A stretch of DNA of 64,000 bases from Bacteroidales bacterium UBA6397 (GTDB lineage: Bacteria; Bacteroidota; Bacteroidia; Bacteroidales; UBA932): the NCBI GenBank assembly GCA_002439875.1, contig DJQB01000036.1, forward strand, positions 170,752 through 234,751, read 5' to 3'. The position numbers and the translations under genes were made by a program. Each line of letters starts with the position of its first letter. Position 1 is the first letter of the stretch. The notes below the pieces were generated by a model. The model saw nothing but the letters and a program-made list of their open reading frames with translations. It did not search any database and was not told where the DNA came from. Of the stretch, positions 34,343 to 43,555 are shown piece after piece.

Positions 34343-34386
34343 AAAAAGGCCAGACACGCCAAAGAGACGGAGTGTCTGGCCTTTTT
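34343..34386. terminator. bidirectional intrinsic terminator after dxs
   Basis: AAAAAGGCCAGACAC pairs with GTGTCTGGCCTTTTT, 15 bp, with a 14-nt loop. It ends the dxs transcript (minus strand) and can stop transcripts from the left. Confidence 0.9.
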
Positions 34387-34403
34387 GTGTGAGAAGTTTT
34401 TCG

Positions 34404-36167
34404 TTATCTGCCTAAAGTCTTGAGGACATCCTCGGTGATCTGCTCCGGGGTGAGGCGGTTGATTCTGAGCAGATCGGCCACTTTGTAGCGGTCCTCGAAA
34501 TGCTTGCGCTCGCCGCGGACGAGAACTTTCATCCCGCTGTCACCGTAGAATCTGGCGACCTTCTCGCCCCATCCTCCGTCAATTTGGCCGTCCTCAAGGG
34601 TGATGACAAGCTCGTGGTCGGCCTTGAGGGATTCAAGGGTCTTCGTGTCAAGCGAAGTGATGATTCTCGGATTGACCAGGGTGGCGTCGATGCTTTCCTC
34701 TTTCAATGCGCCGCAGACTTTCTCTCCGAGTTGGTAATAAGCTCCGAGGCCAAGAATGGCCACGCGGCTTCCTCTGCGGGTGATCTCGTACTCGGGAACG
34801 GACCAATCCACGTTTTCTGTCTTGACCTCCGGACGTGAGATGACCCCGTTCACCGGCACACGGATGGCCACCGGATGCTCCCTGTAGGCTACCGCCCAAT
34901 CCAGCATCGCGAAATATTCCTCACGGCATGCCGAAGCCAGGTAGATGAGGTTAGGAATATTACAGAGCAGCGGGATGTCATAGAAACAAGTGTGGGTCAC
35001 ATCGTTCATCCCCTCGATTCCACCACCGAAAACAAGTATGAGAGCCGGGTTGTCATTGATGCAGAGATCCTGGGAAAGCTGGTCGTAGGTTCTCTGGATG
35101 AATGTGCTGTAAACTCCCCAGACCGGTTTACCGCCACGTTTGGCGATTCCGGAAGCCATGGCGACAGCTGTCTCTTCAGCGATTCCGACATCCACGAATT
35201 GTTTGCCAGCCTGTTCCCTGCAAGGTTTTGTGAAGCCGAAGACGGCTGGAGTGCCGGAAGTGATGGCAACAAGTCCAGGCTCGTAAGGCATTCTCCCAAG
35301 AAGATACTTTGCTGTGAGATCACCGTAGTCCTCAGCATCGCTTGGGAACTTATATTCTCCGGTTTCAGCGTTGAACGGGGCGGAGTAATGCCATTTCTCT
35401 TTGTTCTCCTCTGCGAACTTCAAACCCTTGCCCTTGAGGGTGTTGATGTGCACAACGACAGGCCTGTCGGTGTCCTTGACCTTTTGGAAACCCTCGATAA
35501 GGGAAGCGATGTTGTTCCCGTCGGCCACGTAATGATATTCAAGACCCATCGCTTTGAATAGGTTGACCTCGGCCTTTCCGTTGGTCTCGCGAAGCAATTG
35601 TAGGTTCTTGTACAACCCTCCGTGGTTCTCCGCGATGGACATCTGGTTGTCGTTGACGATGATGATGAAGTTGCTGTTCAATTCAGATCCAGCCACGTCA
35701 AGCCCTTCAAGGGCTTCTCCACCACTGAGCGATCCGTCTCCAATCACCGCGATGACATTTTCCTTTCCTCCCGTAAGGTCACGTCCTTTGGCTAGTCCGC
35801 ACGCGAGGCTGATGGAAGTGGAAGTGTGGCCGATCACGAAATGATCATGCTCGCTTTCGCTCGGCTCGCTGTAGCCGGACACATCATTGTAATGGGTCGG
35901 ATTCATGAACGCCTCTTTCCTGCCGGTCAGAATCTTGTGCGCGTAACTCTGGTGAGAGACATCGAAGACAATCTTGTCGACAGGGGAGTTGAACACATAG
36001 TGCAGAGCCACAGTCGCTTCCACCATTCCGAGGTTCGGGCCTACGTGGCCTCCGTGATTGCTGACCTTCTCGATCAGATAGTGCCTGGTCTCATCCGCAA
36101 GAACATTGAGCTGCTCGATGTTCAGCTTCTTGATGTCGGACGGGCCGTTGATTTTTTCCAAGTACAT
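34404..36167 (-). CDS. dxs: 1-deoxy-D-xylulose-5-phosphate synthase
   Basis: 587 residues, slightly shorter than the usual 620-650. The TPP region has GGHVGPNLGMVEATVALHYVF and VIGDGSLSGGEALEGLD with NDNQMSIAENHGG; the pyrimidine domain has DVGIAEETAVAMASGIAKRG; the end carries LEDGQIDGGWGEKV. It condenses pyruvate and glyceraldehyde-3-phosphate, the first step of the non-mevalonate isoprenoid route. The shorter size is due to a compact N-terminal half, seen in a second Bacteroidota DXS type. Single gene with its own strong terminator. Confidence 0.88.
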   Translation of the reverse strand: MYLEKINGPSDIKKLNIEQLNVLADETRHYLIEKVSNHGGHVGPNLGMVEATVALHYVFNSPVDKIVFDVSHQSYAHKILTGRKEAFMNPTHYNDVSGYSEPSESEHDHFVIGHTSTSISLACGLAKGRDLTGGKENVIAVIGDGSLSGGEALEGLDVAGSELNSNFIIIVNDNQMSIAENHGGLYKNLQLLRETNGKAEVNLFKAMGLEYHYVADGNNIASLIEGFQKVKDTDRPVVVHINTLKGKGLKFAEENKEKWHYSAPFNAETGEYKFPSDAEDYGDLTAKYLLGRMPYEPGLVAITSGTPAVFGFTKPCREQAGKQFVDVGIAEETAVAMASGIAKRGGKPVWGVYSTFIQRTYDQLSQDLCINDNPALILVFGGGIEGMNDVTHTCFYDIPLLCNIPNLIYLASACREEYFAMLDWAVAYREHPVAIRVPVNGVISRPEVKTENVDWSVPEYEITRRGSRVAILGLGAYYQLGEKVCGALKEESIDATLVNPRIITSLDTKTLESLKADHELVITLEDGQIDGGWGEKVARFYGDSGMKVLVRGERKHFEDRYKVADLLRINRLTPEQITEDVLKTLGR

Positions 36168-36321
36168 ATCAAATTCCTTTATTTGGTTTCTACTCTAATC
36201 ATTCAAGATTACTTTCACAATGCAAAGTAAAGCAATCTTTTTTGAATATATTCAATGTCGCATCGGCTGCAAGGATTTAAGGTAGCATATTCCGTAATCC
36301 GGATATATGCTCGTGTGGAAA

Positions 36322-36356
36322 CTAAAAATATTATTAAATCACCTAAAAATATTAGG
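36322..36356 (+). promoter_or_regulatory. tandem operator-like sites upstream of blaI
   Basis: CTAAAAATATTA occurs twice (36322-36333 and 36343-36354), 21 bp apart, i.e. two helical turns. The second is part of CCTAA-AAATA-TTAGG (36342-36356), an inverted repeat. A TATATTTG -7 box at 36374-36381 follows. This spacing and position fit binding of two repressor dimers in front of the autoregulated gene. Confidence 0.55.
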
Positions 36357-36428
36357 AGATATGATTTTATTTGTATATTTGCATCTGTAAGATAATATTC
36401 GCTCGTTTGTTAACTTAAAGATTGAGCA

Positions 36429-36794
36429 ATGAAACAGAGACTTACTGCAAAAGAAGAAGAGGTGATGAACATCATCTGGGCCAAAGGAGAGGTTTTCATC
36501 CGTGACATTGTCGCGGCTCTTCCCGATCCGAAACCGAACTACAACACTGTGGCGACGCAGGTGAAATTCCTTGAGGAAAAGGGATTTGTCAAACGCAGAC
36601 CGATGGCTAACTCTTTCCAGTACTGCCCTACGCTCACGGAACGTGACTATCACGGGACTACCGTCGGGGACGTTGTCTCCCGTTACTACAACAACTCCTA
36701 CATCAGCCTTGTCTCACAGTTTGTGGAGGAGGACAAGATGGATGAGGAAGACCTTAAAAAACTCATTTCGCAAATCGAAAGCAAAAGGAAATGA
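36429..36794 (+). CDS. BlaI/MecI/CopY-family repressor
   Basis: 121 residues. LTAKEEEVMNIIWAKGEVFIRDIV and NYNTVATQVKFLEEKGFVKRR form the winged-helix domain; the C-terminal helices (VSRYYNNSYISLVSQFVEEDKM) dimerise. In Bacteroidota this regulator normally precedes a BlaR1-type M56 metallopeptidase sensor that cleaves it. Here the next gene is a TPR protein, overlapping in the form ATGA. The signal that inactivates the repressor is therefore unknown. Confidence 0.88.
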   Translation: MKQRLTAKEEEVMNIIWAKGEVFIRDIVAALPDPKPNYNTVATQVKFLEEKGFVKRRPMANSFQYCPTLTERDYHGTTVGDVVSRYYNNSYISLVSQFVEEDKMDEEDLKKLISQIESKRK

Positions 36795-36862
36795 TCGCTT
36801 ATCTGATAACTGCGGGCTGTTGCTTTATTTCTCACCAACACATTCCCGATAGTGTTCCGACA

Positions 36863-38059
36863 ATGAAACCCATTTTAAGCTTATTGATAGTGGTCAGTCT
36901 GCTTGTGTCACCGCATTCGGCGTTGGCGCAGGCAGCTGATCCACAACCAGAAAGAGAACAAGCGCTTAAAGAGGCTCGGTATCTCAAGAGCATATTCAAG
37001 ATTGATGAGGCGATCGCGAGATTGTCTGCATTCGTGACTCCTGACGGTTGTGACGAGGAGATTCTGTCCGAACTAGCGGACTGCCATTTTCAGAACGGGG
37101 ATTACGAGTCGGCTGCAGGGACATATTACCTGCTGACTTCCAAGTCTCCACAGAACATCCTTTACAAAGTCAAGCAGATGCAGACTTTCTACAGGATGAA
37201 GTCGTTTTCTCAGAGCGCGGAGGCTGGAAAGGCTGTTCTGCAATTGGACACGATCCCTGCCATCGCGGCTTTGGTCGGGGACTCTTTCAATCAGGCGGAC
37301 ATGCCGGACTCGGCTCTGACATACTACCGTCTGGCATTGTCAGTCAAGCCGTTGAACGAAAGTGTCGCGAGCAAGGCGGCAAGAATTCTTCTCTCACGCC
37401 GCGACTATGACGGAGCGATTCAGATGGCCGATGAATATCTCACCTTGGATCCCGACAACTTCACCATCGCTCCGATCAAAGGCTTGGCTCATTATTCAAA
37501 GAATGAATATGTTCCTGCTATTAAAGTGTTTGAACATCAGGAGAAGCTCGGTAATGACACCTATCCAGTCCACTACTATCTCGGCCAATGCTATTGGCAC
37601 ACAGGAGTTATGAATCGCGCTCAGGAAGAACTTCTTGCCGCTTGGCAGATTGATTCCAGCGATGTAAATCTTGCATACTCGATAGCTGCTGTGAATTCTG
37701 ACAGTTTTCTTCCGTTTGACAGGGATGTGAAACCGTGGCTTGACAAGGTGGCGGATATGCTTCAGTCTGATCCAGCGATGATGTCCAGACTTCATCAGCA
37801 GTATGGCCTTGGAGAGTACCGCAAGAATAATTGGGAACAGGCCATTGATCACTACAAAGAGGCATACCGCTTTAATCCGAGCTTTATCTCAGCCCTTTCC
37901 ACCATCGCCTATTGCTACGAGCAGAAGAAAGACTATAAGATTGCTCTGGAATGGTATGAGAAGTACCTGAAGGTTGCCCGCCCCGGCTCTCGCGGCCACA
38001 ACTTCGCCACCCAAAGCGTCAAGTACCTTAAAGGCAAGCTCTTCATGGATGAGAAGTAA
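36863..38059 (+). CDS. exported TPR protein
   Basis: 398 residues from ATG 36863, where MKPILSLLIVVSLLVSPHSALAQ is a clean signal peptide. About nine TPR-like helix pairs follow (for example DEEILSELADCHFQNGDYESAAGTYY and QAIDHYKEAYRFNPSFISALSTIAYCYEQKKDY). The open frame really begins at 36791, overlapping the repressor's stop codon, and that extra stretch reads MIAYLITAGCCF, like the first helix of BlaR1-type sensors; a deletion that fused the start of a sensor to this gene is possible. It likely scaffolds a periplasmic complex. Confidence 0.8.
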   Translation: MKPILSLLIVVSLLVSPHSALAQAADPQPEREQALKEARYLKSIFKIDEAIARLSAFVTPDGCDEEILSELADCHFQNGDYESAAGTYYLLTSKSPQNILYKVKQMQTFYRMKSFSQSAEAGKAVLQLDTIPAIAALVGDSFNQADMPDSALTYYRLALSVKPLNESVASKAARILLSRRDYDGAIQMADEYLTLDPDNFTIAPIKGLAHYSKNEYVPAIKVFEHQEKLGNDTYPVHYYLGQCYWHTGVMNRAQEELLAAWQIDSSDVNLAYSIAAVNSDSFLPFDRDVKPWLDKVADMLQSDPAMMSRLHQQYGLGEYRKNNWEQAIDHYKEAYRFNPSFISALSTIAYCYEQKKDYKIALEWYEKYLKVARPGSRGHNFATQSVKYLKGKLFMDEK

Positions 38060-38269
38060 TCGTGTTGTTACACGACAGTTACTTTGGGGCTAGATCCATG
38101 AATTTGACATCAAGTATTAGCGTCTATGCAATTACTTGAATATCTGTTTGTTATATAATTATTACCTCTGTGCGCATTTGGATTCCCGAAAATAATTTTT
38201 ACTTTCGGACGTTTTCTGCGACTTATATTTAGGCGTTGGAAAATGAGCCTTTGATAAATCCGGTAGAGA

Positions 38270-38764
38270 ATGGACGATTTTGAATATATCTCCGAAAAGG
38301 TGAGGCCGAAGCTGCTGGCGGTGGTGCGGAAGTACCTCAGGGTGGCGGACGCGTCTGAGGATGCGGAGGATATTGTCCAGGAGGCGCTTGTGGCTTTGTG
38401 GGGATTCGTCAGCAGGGGGATGGAACCGAGGAATGTGGAGGCGTTGGCGGTGCGGATCGCGAAGAACATCTGCGTGGATCACTATCGGAGGCAAAGGCTT
38501 CGGACTCAACCGATAGGGGATAGGGACTACCCAGGCGGATCACTGGCCTCCGCAGCGACAGACCGGAATGATGACGCGGTTCTGAAACGAGATCTGCTGA
38601 ACCATCTGACTGAAAGCCAGCGGGAATGTGTGATCCTTCGCAACGAGGGGGAACTTTCGCTGGACGAAATCGCGGCTCGGACTGGAAAGCCCAAAAACAG
38701 CGTCAAAACCAACATCTCGGCGGCCCGCAGACGGATGCTGGAGGAACTTAAGAAAATTATCTGA
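38270..38764 (+). CDS. ECF-type RNA polymerase sigma factor
   Basis: 164 residues. Region 2 includes DASEDAEDIVQEALVALWGFV and region 4 includes LTESQRECVILRNEGELSLDEIAARTG followed by KPKNSVKTNISAARRRMLEEL. It directs transcription of the genes after it or of distant surface genes. The anti-sigma gene starts two bases beyond its stop, forming a classic pair. A weak TATATTTA -7-like box is found about 45 nt upstream. Confidence 0.9.
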   Translation: MDDFEYISEKVRPKLLAVVRKYLRVADASEDAEDIVQEALVALWGFVSRGMEPRNVEALAVRIAKNICVDHYRRQRLRTQPIGDRDYPGGSLASAATDRNDDAVLKRDLLNHLTESQRECVILRNEGELSLDEIAARTGKPKNSVKTNISAARRRMLEELKKII

Positions 38765-38767
38765 ATG

Positions 38768-39343
38768 ATGAACATAGAGGATAAGGAATATAGGAAAGCG
38801 TTGATCGAGCGCTACTTGAATGCGGAAACGACACCTCATGAGGAGCGGCGGCTGAGGACGTACTACGGTGAGGCAGCGGAAATCGATGCCGATGAAAAAG
38901 CCATCGCGCGGCTTATGAATATCTCGGCTCCGTCTGCGGAGGCATATTCACAAACCAAGGTGGATGAATATGATCGGTTGTTTGGAGGTGACGAGTCTGA
39001 CGAGACTGAGACTTCACACGAGAGTTTGACATCAAAGTCAGCAAATAGGCGAGGTGTAATATTCAGAAGTCTTTATGCCTTTGCCGCTTGCGCGGCCGCT
39101 GTTGTCTTGTTCTTGATTTTTAAGCCTAAGACCCCGTCAACGGATTTCACTCCGCTGGAGATTGCACAGAGCATCAGCGCTTTGGCTGAACTCAACTCTG
39201 AGGATGTCGAGAGTGTGGCGGCAAAACCTACTGGTGGCAGCGTGATTGTCACGGTGATCCTGAAAGACGGAACTCGCTGCGGCTTCAGGATGGCGCGTGA
39301 CGGTGCGTCAGGGGAGATTCATCTTCTGGCTATGAATGATTGA
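38768..39343 (+). CDS. anti-sigma factor, single-pass membrane protein
   Basis: 191 residues counting from the second ATG at 38768 (the first ATG at 38765 is also possible). The N-terminal cytoplasmic part (EERRLRTYYGEAAEIDADEKAIARLM) fits an anti-sigma domain that would hold the sigma factor. A membrane helix FAACAAAVVLFLIF lies at about 105-118, and a small periplasmic part ends GEIHLLAMND. No FecR motif is present, so a different signal triggers release. Genes with plug-like and receptor domains follow. Confidence 0.8.
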   Translation: MNIEDKEYRKALIERYLNAETTPHEERRLRTYYGEAAEIDADEKAIARLMNISAPSAEAYSQTKVDEYDRLFGGDESDETETSHESLTSKSANRRGVIFRSLYAFAACAAAVVLFLIFKPKTPSTDFTPLEIAQSISALAELNSEDVESVAAKPTGGSVIVTVILKDGTRCGFRMARDGASGEIHLLAMND

Positions 39344-39436
39344 TGATATATTAAGTTGCTTTTGACGATTATATTCCATCGAAAAACTGTGCAAAGCGGT
39401 TTCTTTGCCGCTGATGCGGTCTTGTTTAACCAATAA

Positions 39437-40075
39437 ATGATCTTGAATATGCTTACGGCTTTGGTTTCAATGATTTGCGCTCTGAATATGAGTGCGTCGG
39501 CACCGGTGGCGGACACCGTGGATGTTTATCTGATAGATAGGGTACGGATTGAAAAATTCAACGGTTCGCAGCTCAAAGGCAAAACTATTCTGGACTATTG
39601 CATTACCAGGAAAGATGGTGTGCGATTCCACACCATCACAACAATGCAGGGTTCGGTGCTTGATGCTTTGGAGAATCTTGAAGGGAAGGGACTTGTCTTA
39701 AATCATCCCGTTATGCTGGTTGATGGTGTTGTCCAAGAAAATTCGGACATATTGAGAGAGATTGATCCCAAAGACCTTCAATCAATCACTGTTATAGCCA
39801 CAGCAGGATCAGAGGAGGCGAAGAAATTCGGAGATGCCGGCTATAAAGGAGGAGTTGTCAGCGTCGTCACAAAGTCAGGCGCTAAGGTAAAAGGAATTTC
39901 CTCCACTTGCGTGATCTATGTCGTGAACGGAAAGGTAGTGTCGCAAAAAGAGTTGAATGCCATCAAGCCGGACAACATCAAGGAAATGAGGGTCATAAAG
40001 AATCCGGATTCTCCAGAGGCTCGAAAGTTCAACTCCGGTTCAGGAGCTTCAGTGATCATCGTCACGACAAAGTAG
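39437..40075 (+). CDS. exported protein with two TonB-receptor plug-like segments
   Basis: 212 residues with a signal-like N-terminus (ALVSMICALNMSASA). Two similar segments resemble the core of a TonB-receptor plug: VDGVVQENSDILREIDPKDLQSI with GYKGGVVSVVTKS (about 97-155), and VVNGKVVSQKELNAIKPDNIKEM with GSGASVIIVTTK (about 165-212). There is no beta-barrel after them, so this is not a normal transporter. It follows the sigma/anti-sigma pair and precedes a GLPGLI protein; it could act as a periplasmic signal partner. Confidence 0.65.
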   Translation: MILNMLTALVSMICALNMSASAPVADTVDVYLIDRVRIEKFNGSQLKGKTILDYCITRKDGVRFHTITTMQGSVLDALENLEGKGLVLNHPVMLVDGVVQENSDILREIDPKDLQSITVIATAGSEEAKKFGDAGYKGGVVSVVTKSGAKVKGISSTCVIYVVNGKVVSQKELNAIKPDNIKEMRVIKNPDSPEARKFNSGSGASVIIVTTK

Positions 40076-40128
40076 GCCGTGCGTGGGAATGGGTTTTATA
40101 TGCACGGGAGAGGTGTAAGCGGCAGTCT

Positions 40129-40214
40129 GTGCGTGAAAAGACCTGTCTCACGCACGAAATAAGATAAACATATACCCTCGTGCGTAGAACAACATTTTTC
40201 ACGCACGGACTATA
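40129..40214. repeat. CGTGCG multi-hairpin element, copy 2
   Basis: Same ordered blocks as copy 1: GTGCGTGAAAAG, CACGCACGAAAT, CCTCGTGCGTAGAA and CACGCACGGACTA. A further GTGCGTGG/TGCACGGG hairpin lies just upstream (40079-40107). It fills the gap between the plug-like gene and the GLPGLI gene and lies directly before the start of the latter. Confidence 0.7.
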
Positions 40215-40227
40215 AATCAAAAATACT

Positions 40228-41070
40228 ATGCTTAAGAATGTGACAATGGCGATGATTGTCGCCGCGGCTTTGCCATCTGGAATTGTGGCCTCTGCACAGA
40301 CCACGGAGCGGAAAAACTCCGAAATCGAGTGCATCTATGAATATAAAGTGACGAACCCGAAGGGAGTTACGGACACCTACTCGACAATCCTTCAGTTTGA
40401 CAGGCGGTCGGCAAAGTTCTATGACTATTCGGCTTTCCAACTGGATTCCGTCAGCCAGAGCATAGGCGCCACTAAGGAGCGGATCGATGAGTACAGAATC
40501 AAGGAAATGAGGAACGATTACTTTTTCGACCAGACAGTCCGTCAAAATGATCCGAAAGGTAATTTCACGGTTTACAGTACAATAACTCCTGACAACTACA
40601 CTTATACTGAAAGTCTTCCAAACATCGGCTGGACACTGGTCGAAGAATCCGACACCGTCTGCGGCTATCCCTGCAAAAAGGCAACGGGTGAATATGGCGG
40701 TAGAACCTGGACGGTGTGGTACACGCCGGATATTCCGGTCACTTTCGGTCCTTGGAAGCTTTGCGGCCTGCCAGGACTTGTGATGTCGGCTACAGATAGT
40801 GAAGGAATCCATCATTTCGATGCTATCGTCATAAGAAAGGGTACGACACCGATAACGGAGACTGATGCCACGAACGTCATCTCCACGACAAGGGAGAAGT
40901 TCATCAAAGCCAAGAACCATTTCGAGGAGAACCCGATGCAGAATATGCCTGTCGAGGCTGTCAGCGAGATGAGCATCCAAAAATATGATGATGGCGGGAA
41001 GGCCGTTCTGATCAACGGAATGCAGTTGCGGCTTCGCCCGAATGGGTATATTCCTTTGGAACTAAAGTGA
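40228..41070 (+). CDS. GLPGLI family protein
   Basis: 280 residues with a signal peptide (VAAALPSGIVASAQ). The family motif appears as KLCGLPGLVMSATD (about 172-185) after TVCGYPCKKATGEYGGRTWTVWYTPDIPV. GLPGLI proteins are periplasmic or surface partners found next to TonB-dependent receptors in Bacteroidota, role unknown. Here the receptor gene follows at 41198 and the ECF pair precedes, which is the usual arrangement. Confidence 0.9.
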   Translation: MLKNVTMAMIVAAALPSGIVASAQTTERKNSEIECIYEYKVTNPKGVTDTYSTILQFDRRSAKFYDYSAFQLDSVSQSIGATKERIDEYRIKEMRNDYFFDQTVRQNDPKGNFTVYSTITPDNYTYTESLPNIGWTLVEESDTVCGYPCKKATGEYGGRTWTVWYTPDIPVTFGPWKLCGLPGLVMSATDSEGIHHFDAIVIRKGTTPITETDATNVISTTREKFIKAKNHFEENPMQNMPVEAVSEMSIQKYDDGGKAVLINGMQLRLRPNGYIPLELK

Positions 41071-41197
41071 TAGGATTGATCACTTTAGTAATAAAACACT
41101 TCAGGCTTGCCAGCCATTTAACCCAATTATGGATGAGGTTATTATTTGGCGCAAGCCTAAAGTGTGTGGATCCGAAACTGATAGATTAGGATTAACA

Positions 41198-43474
41198 ATG
41201 AGAGTATTGCTTGGAAGCCTTGCCATTCTTATGGCCGGGATAGTCGCTAATGCCCAACACACGGCCGAAACAGAGACTTGGCGTCTGTTGTCCGTGAAAG
41301 GCACGGTGAAGGACGAGTCCGGAGTAGCTGTCAGCGGAGCCATAGTGAAAGTCTCCGCACAGGAAGCCGTCCTTGGATATTCAATAGTAGATCAGTCAGG
41401 ACATTACGAAATTCATTTCAAGACGGAAGCGAAGCAAGTGACGATCTCTGCGGAATGCCTTGGCTATGAATCTGTAACTGTAACGCGGCCATGCTCTTCT
41501 ACCGCTGGGTGCAACCTCACGATGAAAGAAAAAGCAACGACATTAAAGGAAGTAGTGGTCAAGGCCCCGGCGATCCACCAGCGAGGCGACACACTTTCAT
41601 ATTCCCTTTCCGCCTACGCCACCAAAGGAGACTACACCCTTAAGGACGCCATCAAGAAGCTGCCCGGAATCGATGTCACGGAAGCGGGCGCGATAAAGTA
41701 CTTGGGCAAATAAATTTCCAAGTTCTACATTGAGGGATTGGACCTTCTCGGTGGTAAATACAACATCGCAACCAACAATATTCCCGCATCATACGTGAAC
41801 CAGGTCCAGGTACTCAGCAACCATCAAGAGACGAAGGTAGATAAGGACGTCTTTTCCGATGATGTCGCCATCAACATCAAACTCAGCGACAAGGCGAAAC
41901 TCAAACCGACAGGTACCTATGAGTCAGCGGCCGGCTATGGAGAAGATTGGCTATACTCGCTGAGCGGAGCAGGAATGCTGTTCGCACCTAAGACACAAGC
42001 GATTGCCACGGTCAAGACCGGGAACATAAAATCGTTCGCTGCCGATGGCGGCAAAACTCTGACAGGAACCTCAGACCCGGAATCCAAAGCCTCCGAACTG
42101 CTCGGCAACCTATCCACCTCGCAGGCGCCTCTCAAATCGGAACGCTTTCTGTCTCCGTCCGACATCCTTGTGACTCTGAACGCCATACGCAAGACTGGCC
42201 GCAACTCCACTATAAAAGCCAACGCTGGCTACTCAACATCGAAAAGTGACTATGAATATTCCCAAACCAGCCTCTACTACGATGGTTCCGGGAATATGCA
42301 GGTGAACAGATCCGTCTCTCCCGAATCGACTCTACGAAAGCCTTGGCTCTCAATGACATTCCAGAACAATGCTCCAAAATGCTACATCAACGAGGATATT
42401 TCGCTGAAAGCGACCTCGCGTAAATCCACCGTACCGACTATCCAAAACGGGAAAATGCTCGTTCAGAGCCAGAGCATAAGAGACATTGACTTGAAGAATG
42501 ACTTCACCGCCCGTTGGCGGACCTGCAAACTACGCTGGAACGCTTCCTCAGTCCTTGAATATTCAGAAGCCCCGACCGCCCTTAGCGACCTGCATTTCTC
42601 TGTATGCCCAGACGTGTATTTCAACTGGAATGTCAGCCCACGTTCCGTGCTGAGGGCGACGGCTTCATATTCAAGAACATTTGGAGACGCTCTGGATTTT
42701 TTGACCGCACCGGTCCGCCTTGATGAAACAACCGTGCGAGTCTCCTCCGGCGTCCTGTCCGACACCAAAGCCCTCTCCGCCAACCTTCACTACGACTTCA
42801 AGATCCCTCTTGAGCAATGGTTCCTAAACGCAGACTTTGCTTACGTCCGCAACTGGAACAACTTGATTACCTCACAGGATGTCATCGACAGCAACATCCT
42901 GACTGGTACCCTGGCTCAACAGAACGTTTCCGACAATATCATCTCACAGTTGGGCGTCACAAAACAGATCACCCCAATCAGAACAAAGATATCCTTGACG
43001 GGGAGCGCGCTTTACAGCAATCAGTCAACAATGCAGAACGGCAACCTCGTTGATGTCTCTTGGCAAAGCACAGCGATATCTCCGTCGCTGTATTCCCATC
43101 CTCTTGATTGGTTGGAACTTGACTATTCGGGAGAGTACGCCAAGACTTCGTCAAATTACGGTTCCGTCCGCAAACACTACCTCTCCCAAAGTCACGACAT
43201 AGTCCTTAAACTACTCCCCGGTGACTCGTTCCAGTTCACAGCCGGAGCCGAGATCTCCCGCCACCAGATCACTGATGACCTCACCAAGACAATGGCCCTG
43301 CTGGACTGCGGCCTTTCGTTCCGCCACCGCTCGATGCAACTCTCCCTGGACCTGCGCAACCTCCTGAACCAGAAGTCCTACAGTTACACAATCTACAGCA
43401 CCGTCAACACCTTCACGTACGACTACCGTCTTCGCGGCCGTGAACTGATCATGACATTAAGATTCACTTTGTGA
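41198..43474 (+). pseudogene. GLPGLI-associated outer-membrane receptor, split by in-frame TAA
   Basis: Read through one stop, the product has 758 codons: signal peptide (MRVLLGSLAILMAGIVANA), a carboxypeptidase-regulatory-like domain (VKGTVKDESGVAVSGAIVKV), a plug-like region (LKDAIKKLPGIDVTEAGAIKYLGK) and a beta-barrel ending RELIMTLRFTL. A TAA at 41711-41713 interrupts it immediately before ISKFYIEGLDLLGGKYN, a conserved family stretch, and both sides share one frame. The pieces are 41198-41713 and 41714-43474 (an ATG at 41738). Either a recent nonsense mutation, an assembly error or read-through. Confidence 0.8.
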
Positions 43475-43555
43475 GCGTGTTGCCCGGTGATGTTGTGGTC
43501 ATTGAAACCGGGCTGGACTCCTGGAGCGGTGCGCTCAGAGCAAGTCTTTTACACA

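Noticed and set aside
40228..41070. Lantibiotic or other peptide-processing role for the locus with GLPGLI
   Set aside because: No precursor peptide, radical-SAM or peptidase gene is present; the GLPGLI motif and receptor explain the locus.
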